Made by a program: the position numbers and the translations under genes. A stretch of 64,000 nt of DNA from Providencia huaxiensis (GTDB taxonomy: Bacteria > Pseudomonadota > Gammaproteobacteria > Enterobacterales > Enterobacteriaceae), in NCBI RefSeq assembly GCF_002843235.3, contig NZ_CP031123.2, positions 1 through 64,000 on the forward strand, written 5' to 3'. Below the pieces are notes generated by a model. That model searched no databases. It was not told where the DNA came from and was given only the letters and a program-made list of their open reading frames with translations. How positions within the stretch are numbered: position 1 is the first letter of the stretch; every line of letters begins with the position of its first letter. Of the stretch, positions 32,910 through 42,677 are shown piece after piece.

Positions 32910-33161
32910 CTACTGGTTACTGGCTTTCAGCTCGCTTGGGCATTCGGGATAGATGTCCGGTCTTAACTGAGATCGGGTTACCTGTCCTTGCGTAGCTTGT
33001 TCGATGGGTAAAACGAATTCAGCGGGAACACGCCCTGATTTATTCAACCAAAACCAGACGTTTTGCTGTTTTGAGTTGATGGCTCTTGCTAATGCTGATT
33101 GCCCGCCGACCAAGTCAATGGCACGGCGGAGATGTTTTTGTGTCGTTTTGAACACTTCCAT
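32910..33161 (-). CDS. croS: Cro-like repressor (CroS)
   Basis: An 83-residue helix-turn-helix protein divergent from setR. The segment AIDLVGGQSALARAINSKQQNVWFWLNKSGRVPAEF is a YdaS/Cro-type HTH. By analogy with lambda it competes with SetR at the shared operators and lowers both promoters. It is the first gene of the set operon. Confidence 0.85.
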   Translation of the reverse strand: MEVFKTTQKHLRRAIDLVGGQSALARAINSKQQNVWFWLNKSGRVPAEFVLPIEQATQGQVTRSQLRPDIYPECPSELKASNQ

Positions 33162-33171
33162 ACCGTCTCCT

Positions 33172-33267
33172 GTTACAATAATAACTGTTACAAGATTGAA
33201 TGTTACAGTTTAAACTGTAGATAAGTCAACAGTTAAAATTGTTGAAAGACTACAGTTTTATTTGTAG
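33172..33267. promoter_or_regulatory. SetR/CroS operator cluster
   Basis: Three dyads are clear: TTACAGTTTAAACTGTAG (33203-33220), CAACAGTTAAAATTGTTG (33227-33244) and CTACAGTTTTATTTGTAG (33250-33267), spaced 23-24 bp. A fourth related site, GTTACAATAATAACTGTT, lies at 33172-33189. They occupy the whole gap between croS and setR, as in the lambda immunity region. Confidence 0.85.
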
Positions 33268-33278
33268 AATGCGGGCTT

Positions 33279-33926
33279 ATGAAAACTTTATCCGAACGAC
33301 TAAACCATGCCTTGCAGCTTACTGGGGTAACTCAGTCTGAGTTGGCTCGTCGCATTGGTATCAAACAGCAGTCGATCAGCCAGATTTGCTCTGGTAAATC
33401 GGCTAGGTCTCGTTACACCATGCAGATCGCGGAGGCGCTTCGCGTGAATGCTCATTGGCTCGCCACAGGTGATGGCGAGATTGGCTTGGGGGTCGGTAAT
33501 GTAGAAGTCGGGCCTGATATTAAGGGAAGAATTCCTCTCATTAACTGGGTTCAGGCCGGTGATTGGACTGAAATAGCGGAGGGATTTGCCCATGAAGATG
33601 CTGAGGAGTGGCGTGAAGTCACTGGGAAAGCACATGAGGGTTGTTTCGCACTTCGCGTAAAAGGCGACAGTATGGAAAATCCAAGCGGAAAAAAATCCAT
33701 ACCTGAGGGGGCAGTGATCGTTGTTGATCCTGAGTTACCTTACTCTTCAGGTTCATTGGTTGTTGCGCGTTTGGATGATTCGAAAGAAGCAACCTTTAAG
33801 CAGTTGGTTATTGATGGTGAACAGAAGTATCTAAAACCTTTGAACCCGCAATACCCTGCAATACCGATCAACGGCAACTGCACCATCATCGGTGTAGTAC
33901 GACAAGCTATCATCGATTTCTGGTAG
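33279..33926 (+). CDS. setR: SetR, CI/LexA-like ICE repressor
   Basis: A 215-residue repressor. Residues ~5-60 form the DNA-binding HTH (GVTQSELARRIGIKQQSISQI). The C-terminal part is a LexA-type autoprotease with cleavage site Ala93-Gly94 (WVQAGDW), nucleophile Ser131 (KGDSMENP) and general base Lys174 (EATFKQL). RecA filaments trigger its self-cleavage, releasing the set operon after DNA damage. All active-site residues are intact, so the ICE is expected to be SOS-inducible. Confidence 0.96.
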   Translation: MKTLSERLNHALQLTGVTQSELARRIGIKQQSISQICSGKSARSRYTMQIAEALRVNAHWLATGDGEIGLGVGNVEVGPDIKGRIPLINWVQAGDWTEIAEGFAHEDAEEWREVTGKAHEGCFALRVKGDSMENPSGKKSIPEGAVIVVDPELPYSSGSLVVARLDDSKEATFKQLVIDGEQKYLKPLNPQYPAIPINGNCTIIGVVRQAIIDFW

Positions 33927-33936
33927 CGAAGGAATT

Positions 33937-33951
33937 TGTGGTTTAGCCACA
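33937..33951 (+). terminator. Possible weak terminator after setR
   Basis: TGTGG and CCACA close a 5-nt loop 11 bp after the setR stop. The following sequence is only modestly T-rich. Confidence 0.4.
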
Positions 33952-34105
33952 GTTGTTCATTAGCTGAAGAAGCAACGATTGCAAACAGCTACAACTGAGC
34001 ATTGGTGCACGCTGAGAGTAAATGGTAACCGATTAGATAACCATTGATTGTTTATAAAGTCAAGATCAGCGAAAATAGCGGCCAATTACGATTAACACGA
34101 CGGAT

Positions 34106-34111
34106 TTGACA
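34106..34111 (+). promoter_or_regulatory. Candidate ICE-borne -35 element for prfC
   Basis: A perfect TTGACA lies 72 bp upstream of the prfC start. No strong -10 sits at 17 bp (AGAGTA). SXT/R391 integration is known to supply prfC with a new promoter and first codons, so a promoter is expected about here. Confidence 0.4.
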
Positions 34112-34145
34112 AGCGAAGAACTGAAAAGAGAGTACTTCCAAAAGT

Positions 34146-34166
34146 GTGTACAAATCCGTGTACAAA
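34146..34166. repeat. Tandem GTGTACAAA repeat near the ICE right end
   Basis: GTGTACAAA occurs at 34146-34154 and 34158-34166, a 12-bp period, 68-100 bp from the attachment core. Spacing and place suit arm-type binding sites for Int or Xis, but this is inference. Confidence 0.5.
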
Positions 34167-34182
34167 CTAAAAGAATTTATAC

Positions 34183-35772
34183 ATGGCAAACCAAGATTTT
34201 CTTAATGAAATCAATAAGCGAAGGACCTTTGCTATCATCTCTCACCCCGATGCGGGTAAAACCACAATAACCGAAAAAGTGTTATTGTTTGGACACGCTA
34301 TTCAACGTGCAGGTACGGTAAAAGGCCGTGGCTCTAACCAACACGCTAAATCCGACTGGATGGAAATGGAAAAGCAGCGTGGTATTTCGATTACCACCTC
34401 TGTCATGCAGTTTCCTTATAATGATTGTCTTGTTAACTTACTGGATACCCCAGGTCACGAAGACTTCTCTGAAGATACTTACCGTACATTAACAGCGGTT
34501 GACTGCTGCTTAATGGTGATTGACTCAGGTAAAGGGGTTGAAGACCGGACACGTAAGCTGATGGAAGTTACCCGTTTACGTGACACTCCAATCTTAACTT
34601 TCATGAATAAATTGGATCGTGATATTCGTGACCCAATGGAATTAATGGATGAAGTGGAAAATGAGCTGAAAATTGCTTGTTGTCCAATCACATGGCCTAT
34701 CGGTTGTGGTAAATTATTCAAGGGTGTTTATCATTTATTACGCGATGAAACAATCCTATACCAAACAGGTCAAGGGCATACAATTCAAGAAATCCGTATT
34801 ATTAAAGGGCTAAATAACCCGGATCTCGATGCAGCCGTAGGTGATGAACTAGCCGCGCAGTTACGCGATGAGCTGGAATTGGTTCAAGGGGCATCCCATG
34901 AGTTTGACCATGATGCCTTCTTGCAGGGGGAATTAACCCCAGTCTTTTTCGGAACAGCGTTAGGTAACTTTGGTGTTGACCATATGTTAGATGGTTTAGT
35001 GGAGTGGGCTCCGCAGCCGCAACCACGCCAAACAGATTTACGCCAAGTTAATGCGACAGAAGAAAAATTCACTGGCTTCGTGTTTAAAATTCAAGCCAAT
35101 ATGGACCCAAAACACCGTGACCGTGTTGCATTTATGCGTATTGTTTCAGGTACTTATGAGAAAGGCATGAAACTGCGCCAAGTCCGTATCAAAAAAGACG
35201 TAGTAATTTCCGATGCGTTAACTTTTATGGCGGGGGACCGCTCTCAGGTCGAAAACGCCTACGCAGGGGATATTATTGGGTTGCACAACCATGGCACGAT
35301 CCAAATCGGTGATACCTTCACACAAGGTGAAGAACTCAAGTTTACGGGTATTCCAAACTTTGCCCCTGAATTATTCCGTCGTATTCGTTTACGTGACCCG
35401 CTAAAACAAAAACAACTGCTAAAAGGCCTCGTTCAGTTATCTGAAGAGGGGGCGGTACAGGTTTTCCGTCCGTTAACTAACAATGACTTAATTGTTGGTG
35501 CGGTAGGGGTGCTGCAGTTTGACGTGGTGGTTTCGCGTTTGAAAAGCGAATATAACGTTGAAGCTATTTATGAAGCTGTTAACGTTTCTACTGCGCGTTG
35601 GGTTGAGTGCGATGATGCGAAGAAACTTGAAGAGTTTAAGCGCAAAAATGAGCAAAACTTAGCCCTTGATGGTGGCGATAACTTATCTTATATCGCACCT
35701 ACAATGGTGAATCTTAACCTCACCAGTGAACGCTACCCTGACGTTAAATTCCGCAAAACACGCGAACACTAA
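34183..35772 (+). CDS. prfC: Peptide chain release factor 3 with ICE-encoded N-terminus
   Basis: A 529-residue translational GTPase that recycles RF1 and RF2 from the ribosome. The GTPase G1 motif is HPDAGKTT (residues 21-28), DTPGHED is G3 and MNKLD is G4; domains II and III follow with no disruption. The first ~17 residues ([17 protein letters not shown]) differ from the E. coli start and precede the attachment core, so they and the translation start are contributed by the ICE. The protein should be functional, in line with the benign integration known for this family. Confidence 0.97.
   Translation: MANQDFLNEINKRRTFAIISHPDAGKTTITEKVLLFGHAIQRAGTVKGRGSNQHAKSDWMEMEKQRGISITTSVMQFPYNDCLVNLLDTPGHEDFSEDTYRTLTAVDCCLMVIDSGKGVEDRTRKLMEVTRLRDTPILTFMNKLDRDIRDPMELMDEVENELKIACCPITWPIGCGKLFKGVYHLLRDETILYQTGQGHTIQEIRIIKGLNNPDLDAAVGDELAAQLRDELELVQGASHEFDHDAFLQGELTPVFFGTALGNFGVDHMLDGLVEWAPQPQPRQTDLRQVNATEEKFTGFVFKIQANMDPKHRDRVAFMRIVSGTYEKGMKLRQVRIKKDVVISDALTFMAGDRSQVENAYAGDIIGLHNHGTIQIGDTFTQGEELKFTGIPNFAPELFRRIRLRDPLKQKQLLKGLVQLSEEGAVQVFRPLTNNDLIVGAVGVLQFDVVVSRLKSEYNVEAIYEAVNVSTARWVECDDAKKLEEFKRKNEQNLALDGGDNLSYIAPTMVNLNLTSERYPDVKFRKTREH
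34234..34250. other. attR core (ICE-chromosome junction)
   Basis: The 17 bases ATCATCTCTCACCCCGA, encoding residues 18-23 of RF3, sit where the SXT/R391 attachment core lies in prfC. The exact crossover cannot be fixed without the left end, but ICE genes end before it and prfC continues after it. Confidence 0.75.
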
Positions 35773-35780
35773 TTGTGTTT

Positions 35781-35815
35781 ATGACCCACGACTAACATGG
35801 TTAGCAGTGGGTCAT
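35781..35815 (+). terminator. Terminator-like hairpin after prfC
   Basis: ATGACCCAC and GTGGGTCAT form a 9-bp stem with an inner CTAAC/GTTAG stem, followed by CTTATTTC. Confidence 0.7.
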
Positions 35816-35967
35816 CTTATTTCGAACTTCATTTAAAGTTACTTTCCCTGTTTTTTTGGTGCTTATCATCAAGAATATTCTGTGTTTATTACCTTTCTCT
35901 TTATTTTTTATGTTTTTTTACTTAGGCTATATTATTCGTTGTCCATTGCAGTGAAAGGAAGGTTTTT

Positions 35968-36378
35968 ATGAAAAAAGCAAAACTATTGAGTTGGTTAGGA
36001 GTTATTGGGTTGAGCTGGGCACTCGCGGCTTGTAGCTCATCATCTGATAGTGCTTTGAAAAAACAAGCTTCAGATACGTGGGACAGTGCATCTAAGACAG
36101 TTGAAATGGCAGGTAAAGATACTGGAAATGCTATTTCGAGTGGCGCTAAAAATACCGGCGAGTACATTGATGACTCAGCGATTACTGCTGATGTAAAAGG
36201 GAAATTACTGGGTACGAAAGGTATATCGAGTAACAGCGTATCAGTTAAAACCGTCAATGGTGTTGTTTACTTATCAGGTTTTGTTAAATCAGCCGATCAA
36301 ATGGATAAAATTACCCAAGTTACATCGCAAGTTAATGGGGTTAAATCGGTACAAAATGGTTTAGTGATTGCTAACTAA
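35968..36378 (+). CDS. BON-domain lipoprotein (OsmY-like)
   Basis: A 136-residue envelope protein. The signal peptide ends in a lipobox LAAC, predicting a lipid-modified Cys at about residue 22, unlike the soluble periplasmic OsmY of E. coli. One BON domain spans ~70-135 (SAITADVKGKLLGTKGISSNSVSVKTVNG, VNGVKSVQNGLVI). In E. coli osmY also follows prfC, so it occupies the syntenic slot. An extended GGCTATATT box near 35924 may be a stress-type promoter. Confidence 0.85.
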   Translation: MKKAKLLSWLGVIGLSWALAACSSSSDSALKKQASDTWDSASKTVEMAGKDTGNAISSGAKNTGEYIDDSAITADVKGKLLGTKGISSNSVSVKTVNGVVYLSGFVKSADQMDKITQVTSQVNGVKSVQNGLVIAN

Positions 36379-36436
36379 GTGGTAAATAAATGTCTCAATA
36401 GCTCATATTGCTGAGTATTTATTGTACAATGTTGAT

Positions 36437-36472
36437 AGAATGGGTTTTCTAGGGGAAGCTCATTCTGTTTTT
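36437..36472 (+). terminator. Terminator after the BON lipoprotein gene
   Basis: AGAATGGGTTTTC and GGAAGCTCATTCT pair with some G-U wobble and are followed by GTTTTT. Confidence 0.75.
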
Positions 36473-36520
36473 GAGCTATTTAAAGTGAATTAAAAAGAAC
36501 TTCTGTCATCCAGAGGCATT

Positions 36521-37618
36521 ATGGGAAAACACGTTTCAGTTACACTCGGCACGATTGAGCCGCTTGCATTCTTTGATAATATCAACTCGGGAAAAACGGC
36601 TCTGATTTGTGAAGGTGGCGGCCAACGAGGGATTTTTACTGCAGGTGTACTGGATGAGTTTCTTATCTCTGATTTCAACCCTTTTGATCTGATGATTGGT
36701 ACTTCTGCAGGAGCTCAAAACCTTTCTGCGTATATTTGTGGGCAAGCGGGCTACGCACGTCGCGTGATCACACGCTATACAACCAATTCAGCATTTTTTA
36801 ATCCCTTGCGTTTTATTCGAGGTGGCCATCTGATTGATTTAGATTGGCTAGTCGATACCACAGCAAAAGAATTTCCATTACGTATACAAGCAGGGCTCGA
36901 TTTATTAGATTCAGGCCGTGAATTCTATATGGGGGCAAGTCGCAGTGATGATTTTTCTGCGGCCTTCTTACAGCCTGATGCCGACACTTGGTTGGATATC
37001 ATTCGTGCGTCCAGCGCGATCCCGGGTTTTTATCGGGAAGGCGTCGAACTTGATGGCACTTTATATCAGGATGGCGGTATTAGTGCTGCGATCCCAGTTG
37101 AAGAGGCATATCGTCGTGGCGCAGAGACCATTGTTGTGATCCGTACCGTTCCCTCCCAAATGTATTTTACCCCTGAATGGGTGAAAAGAATGACTCGGTG
37201 GTTGGAAGGGGAAAATAATGGCCTACAACGTATGGCCGCTATGCTGAAAGTTCATCTGAAAAGTTACCGTAAAACGCAAGAATTTATTGAAAACCCACCA
37301 AAAGATGTACAGGTCTTTGAGATTTATCCACCTGTTCCACTGAAAAGCAGTGCGCTGGGTAGTAAGGTGTCTTCACTTAATCAAGATTACCATACGGGTC
37401 GCCGGTGTGGCCGCTATTTTATTGCAGCACTGGGTGACGCATTTGACCACAGTACAAATCGCTTTAGACATACCTTGGCACAGAAAATTGAGTCGAATCC
37501 ATTAGATATTCAGCTTGAGCCTCAAGTACCGAGTGAGCTCATTCCTGAATTGGTGACTGAGCCTGTCTCTTCAGTGCCTCTGGCTGCAATATCAGCAAAT
37601 GAGAGCCGTGATGGCTGA
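36521..37618 (+). CDS. yjjU: YjjU patatin-like phospholipase
   Basis: A 365-residue patatin-fold hydrolase. The oxyanion loop is CEGGGQRGIF (residues ~27-36), the nucleophile lies in GTSAG (about Ser65), and the catalytic Asp is in DGGIS (~184). Together these give the Ser-Asp dyad of patatins. The likely activity is phospholipid or lipid ester hydrolysis; the physiological substrate is unknown. It overlaps the yjjV start by 8 bases, as expected for the yjjU-yjjV pair. Confidence 0.93.
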   Translation: MGKHVSVTLGTIEPLAFFDNINSGKTALICEGGGQRGIFTAGVLDEFLISDFNPFDLMIGTSAGAQNLSAYICGQAGYARRVITRYTTNSAFFNPLRFIRGGHLIDLDWLVDTTAKEFPLRIQAGLDLLDSGREFYMGASRSDDFSAAFLQPDADTWLDIIRASSAIPGFYREGVELDGTLYQDGGISAAIPVEEAYRRGAETIVVIRTVPSQMYFTPEWVKRMTRWLEGENNGLQRMAAMLKVHLKSYRKTQEFIENPPKDVQVFEIYPPVPLKSSALGSKVSSLNQDYHTGRRCGRYFIAALGDAFDHSTNRFRHTLAQKIESNPLDIQLEPQVPSELIPELVTEPVSSVPLAAISANESRDG

Positions 37619-38396
37619 GCTTCAATTTATCGATACCCATTGCCATTTTGATTTTCCACCCTTTAGTGACTCTTTTACTGAAAGCTTGAAGCTTGCTCAG
37701 CAAAGTGGCGTGAGCGATATTGTCATTCCTACGGTGAGTGTGGATAATTTTGAGCGTGTTTGGCAACTGGCACAGCAGTACCCGCAGCTCCATGCTGCTA
37801 TGGGTTTTCATCCATTATATTTAAGTCAGTTTCAAGAACAACATATTGATATATTGACTGATTATCTAACTGAAAAAAATAAAAAATGTGTAGCGATAGG
37901 CGAAATTGGGCTTGATCTCTATATGCAAAACCCGCAATTTGAACGCCAGCAAGAGGTGTTGTCCGCACAATTAAAGTTAGCGAAACAGTTTGATTTACCC
38001 GTTATTTTGCATTCACGAAAAAGCCATGACCCATTAGCAGCGATGTTACGTCGTTTTGAGGTCCCTGCTCGTGGTGTCGTACATGGCTTTGCTGGCAGCC
38101 TATCTCAAGCGCAAGCCTTTGTTAAACTTGGTTATTATATTGGTGTGGGTGGAACCATTACTTATGAAAGAGCGAATAAAACTCGCCATGTGATGTCCCA
38201 ACTTCCTTTGGCTTCATTATTATTCGAAACGGACGCCCCCGATATGCCTGTTTCGGGTTTCCAAGGTGAGCCAAATCGGCCTGAACGTATTGAGTGGGTT
38301 TTTCGTTCATTATGTGAGCTTCGCCACGAATCCCCTGAAGAAATAGCCCAACAACTTTACAACAATAGCTTGTCGTTATTTAATCTCACCAAATAA
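37611..38396 (+). CDS. yjjV: YjjV, TatD-family metal-dependent deoxyribonuclease
   Basis: A 261-residue TatD-type hydrolase. Metal ligands are visible in FIDTHCHFDF (Asp8, His10, His12), AIGEIGLD (Glu), ILHSRK (His), VVHGFAGS (His) and ETDAPDMP (Asp). The ATG at 37611 aligns with the family start and has GAGAG upstream; an in-frame ATG at 37599 also exists. It is translationally coupled to yjjU. Confidence 0.93.
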   Translation: MAELQFIDTHCHFDFPPFSDSFTESLKLAQQSGVSDIVIPTVSVDNFERVWQLAQQYPQLHAAMGFHPLYLSQFQEQHIDILTDYLTEKNKKCVAIGEIGLDLYMQNPQFERQQEVLSAQLKLAKQFDLPVILHSRKSHDPLAAMLRRFEVPARGVVHGFAGSLSQAQAFVKLGYYIGVGGTITYERANKTRHVMSQLPLASLLFETDAPDMPVSGFQGEPNRPERIEWVFRSLCELRHESPEEIAQQLYNNSLSLFNLTK

Positions 38397-38671
38397 AACC
38401 GCATACAAATTCATAAGTAATGTTTATGTAATTTCACTAGTTAGCTATTTAAATCTATTTAGTCTTTATTGTGATGAATTAGGACTTTAGTTCCTTTCCA
38501 GACTAAACCGAGTCTATTTTGTGATTCTTGTCACATTATGTGAATTTTTGTTGTTTATTGCAGTGTGTATTTGTGATGAGTATTGCGGGTTATTGGTGAT
38601 GACTAGGTATAATCATCAGATTAAGAATCAAGGCGACTTACACGTTTCCTTATATATCAACCTAAAATAAA
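38397..38671. other. Regulatory region upstream of the nucleoside transporter
   Basis: No gene. It holds the CRP site at 38520-38535 and a perfect TATAAT at 38608-38613 with a poor -35 (TTGCGG, 19-bp spacing), plausible for a CRP-activated promoter. A second TGTGATG half-site is near 38571. Confidence 0.6.
38520..38535. promoter_or_regulatory. CRP-binding site
   Basis: TGTGATTCTTGTCACA matches the TGTGA-N6-TCACA consensus exactly. Catabolite control of nucleoside uptake and the deo genes is well established in enterics. Confidence 0.85.
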
Positions 38672-38689
38672 GTGAACAGGGATCCTTCC

Positions 38690-39985
38690 ATGCAGCTCAT
38701 TATGAGTATTATCGGAATGGCGGTACTTATCGCGATAGCTATTCTATTTTCCAGCAATCGCCGAGCAATTAAACTCCGCACAGTCGGTGGTGCATTTTTA
38801 ATTCAATTAGCCATTGGCGCATTTGTTCTTTATGTTCCTGCGGGGCGTAGTGTGCTTCAAGGGATGTCTGATGCGGTTTCTAAAGTTATTGGATATGGCC
38901 AAGATGGGATGAGTTTCATCTTCGGTGGCCTTGTTTCCGATAAAATGTTTGAACTGTTTGGCGGCGGTGGCTTTATTTTCGCTTTCCGTGTTCTGCCAAT
39001 TATCGTTTTCTTCTCTTCATTAATTGCTGTGCTTTATTATTTGGGCATCATGCAGTTAGTGATTAAAATTCTTGGTGGTGGCCTGCAAAAAGTACTGGGA
39101 ACCTCAAGAACCGAATCCTTATCTGCGACAGCGAATATCTTCGTAGGGCAAACGGAAGCGCCATTGGTTGTTCGCCCTTATATTGCAACAATGACCACAT
39201 CAGAGCTGTTTGCCATCATGTGTGGTGGTTTAGCTTCTGTCGCGGGTTCAGTTTTGGCGGGCTATGCACAAATGGGTGTGCCTATGGAATACCTGATCGC
39301 CGCCTCCTTTATGGCCGCTCCAGGTGGTTTATTATTCGCTAAACTGATGGTTCCAGAAACGGAAGATGTGAACGATCGGGTTGATGCAACCGATTTAGTT
39401 GCTGAAGATGAGCGCCCAGCCAATATCATTGATGCAGCAGCATCTGGTGCATCATCAGGGATGCAACTGGCACTGAACGTGGGTGCAATGTTATTAGCTT
39501 TTATCGCATTGATTGCGTTGATTAATGGCATCTTAGGTGGCATTGGTGGTTGGTTTGATTATCCACAATTATCACTTGAATTATTATTAGGTTGGTTATT
39601 TGCACCGATTGCCTTCTTAATTGGTGTACCGTGGAGTGAAGCGACAGTCGCGGGTTCTTTTATCGGTCAAAAAATTGTCGTGAATGAATTTGTTGCCTTT
39701 ATGAACTTTGGTGATTATATGAAGGCAGATGCAGAAGTGCTGGCAGCGGGTAAACAAGTGCTTTCTGATCATACTAAAGCGATTATTTCGTTCGCATTAT
39801 GTGGGTTTGCTAACCTTTCATCCGTCGCTATCTTACTCGGTGGTTTAGGGGGCATGGCGCCAAATCGTCGTAGTGAGGTTGCTCGTTTAGGTATGAAAGC
39901 GGTTATGGCGGGTACCCTGTCTAATTTAATGAGTGCAACCATCGCAGGCTTTTTCTTGACGTTAGGCGCAGCGGCAGTCATTTAA
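38690..39985 (+). CDS. NupC-family concentrative nucleoside transporter
   Basis: A 431-residue inner-membrane nucleoside symporter of the CNT family with about ten hydrophobic segments. Family landmarks include [20 protein letters not shown] (~residues 140-160), [19 protein letters not shown] and [18 protein letters not shown] near the C-terminus. It lies upstream of deoC, so imported deoxynucleosides would be degraded by the adjacent pathway. NupC and NupX type members are hard to distinguish by eye, so no symbol is given. The ATG at 38690 is chosen over an upstream start at 38672. Confidence 0.9.
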   Translation: MQLIMSIIGMAVLIAIAILFSSNRRAIKLRTVGGAFLIQLAIGAFVLYVPAGRSVLQGMSDAVSKVIGYGQDGMSFIFGGLVSDKMFELFGGGGFIFAFRVLPIIVFFSSLIAVLYYLGIMQLVIKILGGGLQKVLGTSRTESLSATANIFVGQTEAPLVVRPYIATMTTSELFAIMCGGLASVAGSVLAGYAQMGVPMEYLIAASFMAAPGGLLFAKLMVPETEDVNDRVDATDLVAEDERPANIIDAAASGASSGMQLALNVGAMLLAFIALIALINGILGGIGGWFDYPQLSLELLLGWLFAPIAFLIGVPWSEATVAGSFIGQKIVVNEFVAFMNFGDYMKADAEVLAAGKQVLSDHTKAIISFALCGFANLSSVAILLGGLGGMAPNRRSEVARLGMKAVMAGTLSNLMSATIAGFFLTLGAAAVI

Positions 39986-40031
39986 TTTATGTATCTGGTG
40001 GTAAGATTTATACCATCTCAAATAAGTCAAT

Positions 40032-40063
40032 CGGAAGGGCAATAGTCCTTCCGTTTTCATTTT
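40032..40063 (+). terminator. Terminator after the nucleoside transporter
   Basis: CGGAAGG and CCTTCCG (40032-40053) enclose an 8-nt loop, followed by TTTTCATTTT. Confidence 0.88.
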
Positions 40064-40473
40064 GATTCGCTATATTCTTTTATGACTTTTTATATCAATC
40101 GTAAATTTTCAACTATTCTTAACTTAGTCAATTAATGATGAAGAATACATTGAAAAGCCATTTGAGCGAAAAACTGATGGTGAGAGATGATATAATTAGA
40201 TATTCATCACATTTTTTATTTTAATAATGTAACATTCAGTCGATTAATGTGATTTGTAGCACATAAAAAGGCATCATTCCATGGTCAAATAGGCATTAGT
40301 AAGCTGCTATGGAACTGCTAGTTCTCAGAGTCTAGGACTCTAGGGCATGATGCGGTGAGAAGGATCTCAGCTGCTCAGTTCGGAAAGCATCCGACTAGCA
40401 TCTTTAAGGAACCAAGCCCGCTCGCCAACAAAGAACGTGTCGTTCTGAAGAATTAACAACGTTGGAGAGTTAT
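40064..40473. promoter_or_regulatory. deo promoter region and long structured leader
   Basis: Contains the CRP-like site at 40248-40263. Downstream are several perfect hairpins: AGAGTC-TAG-GACTCT (40327-40341), TGAGA-AGGA-TCTCA (40356-40369) and GAACG-TGT-CGTTC (about 40433-40445). No open frame is credible. The sequence is more GC-rich than surrounding intergenic DNA. It may be an RNA leader controlling deoCABD. Confidence 0.55.
40248..40263. promoter_or_regulatory. CRP-like site upstream of deoC
   Basis: TGTGATTTGTAGCACA has one mismatch to TGTGA-N6-TCACA. CRP/CytR control of deo operons is known in E. coli. Confidence 0.7.
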
Positions 40474-41253
40474 ATGACTGATTTAAAAGCGGCCGCACAA
40501 CGCGCGCTGTCCCTTATGGATTTAACCACTTTAAATGATGACGATACCGATGCAAAAGTCATCGCACTGTGTCATCAGGCGAAAAGCCCAGCAGGCAATA
40601 CGGCAGCAATCTGTATTTACCCTCGTTTCATTCCAATTGCACGTAAAACATTACGTGAACAAGGCACTCCAGATGTGCGTATTGCAACGGTCACAAATTT
40701 CCCACACGGTAACGATGATATTGATATCGCATTAGCTGAAACTAAAGCGGCGATTGCTTACGGTGCAGATGAAGTTGACGTTGTTTTCCCTTATCGTGCA
40801 CTGATTGCCGGTAATGAACAAATTGGTTTTGACTTAGTGAAAGCCTGTAAAGACGCTTGTGCAGCTGCCAATGTGTTGTTGAAAGTGATCATTGAAACAG
40901 GTGAATTAAAAGATGCAGCGTTAATCCGTAAAGCGTCTGAAATTTCGATTAAAGCGGGTGCTGATTTTATTAAAACCTCTACGGGTAAAGTGCCTGTTAA
41001 TGCAACTTTAGAAAGTGCAGAAATCATGATGCAAGTCATCCATGATATGGGCGTTGAAAAAACAGTGGGCTTTAAGCCAGCTGGTGGTGTACGTACCGCA
41101 GAAGAAGCCGCTGAATACTTAGCGTTAGCGGGACGAATTTTAGGTGACAATTGGGCTGATAGCCGCCACTTCCGTTTTGGGGCTTCTAGCTTATTAGCAA
41201 ATTTATTAAATACGCTGGGTTTTGACGTTAAAAAATCAAGCAGCAGCTATTAA
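40474..41253 (+). CDS. deoC: Deoxyribose-phosphate aldolase
   Basis: A 259-residue class I aldolase that splits 2-deoxyribose 5-phosphate to glyceraldehyde 3-phosphate and acetaldehyde. The Schiff-base lysine is in DFIKTSTGK (about residue 167), with [13 protein letters not shown] and FKPAGGVRT around the active site. The ATG at 40474 follows TTGGAGAG. It is first in deoCABD. Confidence 0.97.
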   Translation: MTDLKAAAQRALSLMDLTTLNDDDTDAKVIALCHQAKSPAGNTAAICIYPRFIPIARKTLREQGTPDVRIATVTNFPHGNDDIDIALAETKAAIAYGADEVDVVFPYRALIAGNEQIGFDLVKACKDACAAANVLLKVIIETGELKDAALIRKASEISIKAGADFIKTSTGKVPVNATLESAEIMMQVIHDMGVEKTVGFKPAGGVRTAEEAAEYLALAGRILGDNWADSRHFRFGASSLLANLLNTLGFDVKKSSSSY

Positions 41254-41301
41254 TTATCGCAATATTGTTAGCCGATAAATTCGACTTTAAAGGAGCATAT
41301 T

Positions 41302-42624
41302 GTGTTTCTGGCACAAGAAATTATCCGTAAAAAACGCGATGGTAAGCCATTAAGTGAAGAAGAAATTCGTTTCTTTATCAATGGAGTTCGTGATAACTCA
41401 GTTTCAGAAGGTCAAATTGCTGCATTGGCAATGACTATCTATTTTAATGATATGACCATGCCTGAGCGTGTTGCATTGACATTAGCAATGCGTGATTCAG
41501 GAACGGTTCTGAACTGGAAATCACTCAACCTCAACGGCCCATTAGTTGATAAACACTCAACGGGCGGCGTGGGTGATGTGACTTCACTGATGCTTGGTCC
41601 AATGGTTGCAGCTTGTGGTGGCTATGTACCGATGATCTCAGGCCGTGGTCTAGGCCACACTGGTGGGACATTAGATAAGCTTGAAGCGATCCCTAATTTC
41701 GATATCTTCCCAGATGATGTCCGTTTCCGTGACATTATCAAAGATGTCGGGGTGGCAATTATTGGGCAAACTAACTCATTGGCGCCTGCTGATAAACGTT
41801 TTTATGCGACCCGTGATATTACCGCGACAGTGGACTCAATTCCGCTAATTACGGCTTCAATTTTAGGCAAAAAACTGGCTGAAGGCCTTGATGCTCTAGT
41901 GATGGACGTTAAAGTCGGCTCTGGTGCATTTATGCCAACGTATGAGAAGTCAGAACAGCTAGCAGAGTCTATTGTTAAAGTAGCCAATGGGGCGGGTTGT
42001 AAAACGACCGCATTATTGACTGACATGAATGAAGTGTTGGCATCCAGTGCAGGTAACGCAGTTGAAGTACGTGAAGCGGTTCAATTCTTAACGGGTGAAT
42101 ACCGTAATCCACGCCTTTATGAAGTTACCATGGCATTATGCGTAGAAATGTTAGTGTCTGGTTCATTAGCTGCAAACCGCGAAGAAGCGCGCCAAAAATT
42201 ACAAGCAGTATTAGATAATGGTAAAGCGGCAGAAGTGTTTGGTCGCATGGTTGCCGCTCAAAAAGGGCCTGTTGATTTTGTTGAAAACTACAACAAATAT
42301 CTGCCAACAGCCGTGCTGAGCAAAGCCGTTTATGCACCTCAAGACGGTATTATCACGCAAATGGATACACGTGCACTGGGTATGTCTGTCGTGACTTTAG
42401 GTGGTGGTCGTCGTAAAGCGACAGACCCAATTGATTATAGCGTTGGTTTAAGCGATATCGCTGCGTTAGGTGCCAAAGTGGATACCCAGACGCCACTGGC
42501 AATTATCCATGCAAATAGTGAAAAAGCGTGGGAAGAAGCGGCGAAGGAAGTGCGCGAAGCGATGGTGATTGGAGACAAGGCACCTGAAGCGACACCTATG
42601 GTTTATCGCCAAATCAGCGAATAA
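41302..42624 (+). CDS. deoA: Thymidine phosphorylase
   Basis: A 440-residue enzyme converting thymidine and phosphate to thymine and deoxyribose 1-phosphate. Its signature is seen in [19 protein letters not shown] (residues ~113-131) and the phosphate site in KHSTGGVGD (~84-92). It uses a GTG start behind AAAGGAG; E. coli deoA also has a non-ATG start and the same [14 protein letters not shown] beginning. Confidence 0.97.
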   Translation: MFLAQEIIRKKRDGKPLSEEEIRFFINGVRDNSVSEGQIAALAMTIYFNDMTMPERVALTLAMRDSGTVLNWKSLNLNGPLVDKHSTGGVGDVTSLMLGPMVAACGGYVPMISGRGLGHTGGTLDKLEAIPNFDIFPDDVRFRDIIKDVGVAIIGQTNSLAPADKRFYATRDITATVDSIPLITASILGKKLAEGLDALVMDVKVGSGAFMPTYEKSEQLAESIVKVANGAGCKTTALLTDMNEVLASSAGNAVEVREAVQFLTGEYRNPRLYEVTMALCVEMLVSGSLAANREEARQKLQAVLDNGKAAEVFGRMVAAQKGPVDFVENYNKYLPTAVLSKAVYAPQDGIITQMDTRALGMSVVTLGGGRRKATDPIDYSVGLSDIAALGAKVDTQTPLAIIHANSEKAWEEAAKEVREAMVIGDKAPEATPMVYRQISE

Positions 42625-42677
42625 TACAAATAGATTTTAGTGGTATATCGTATTTAAAAATACCGCAGGAGAAAAAT

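Noticed and set aside
34183..35772. Disruption of prfC by the ICE
   Set aside because: The reading frame is intact with all GTPase motifs; only the first codons are replaced.
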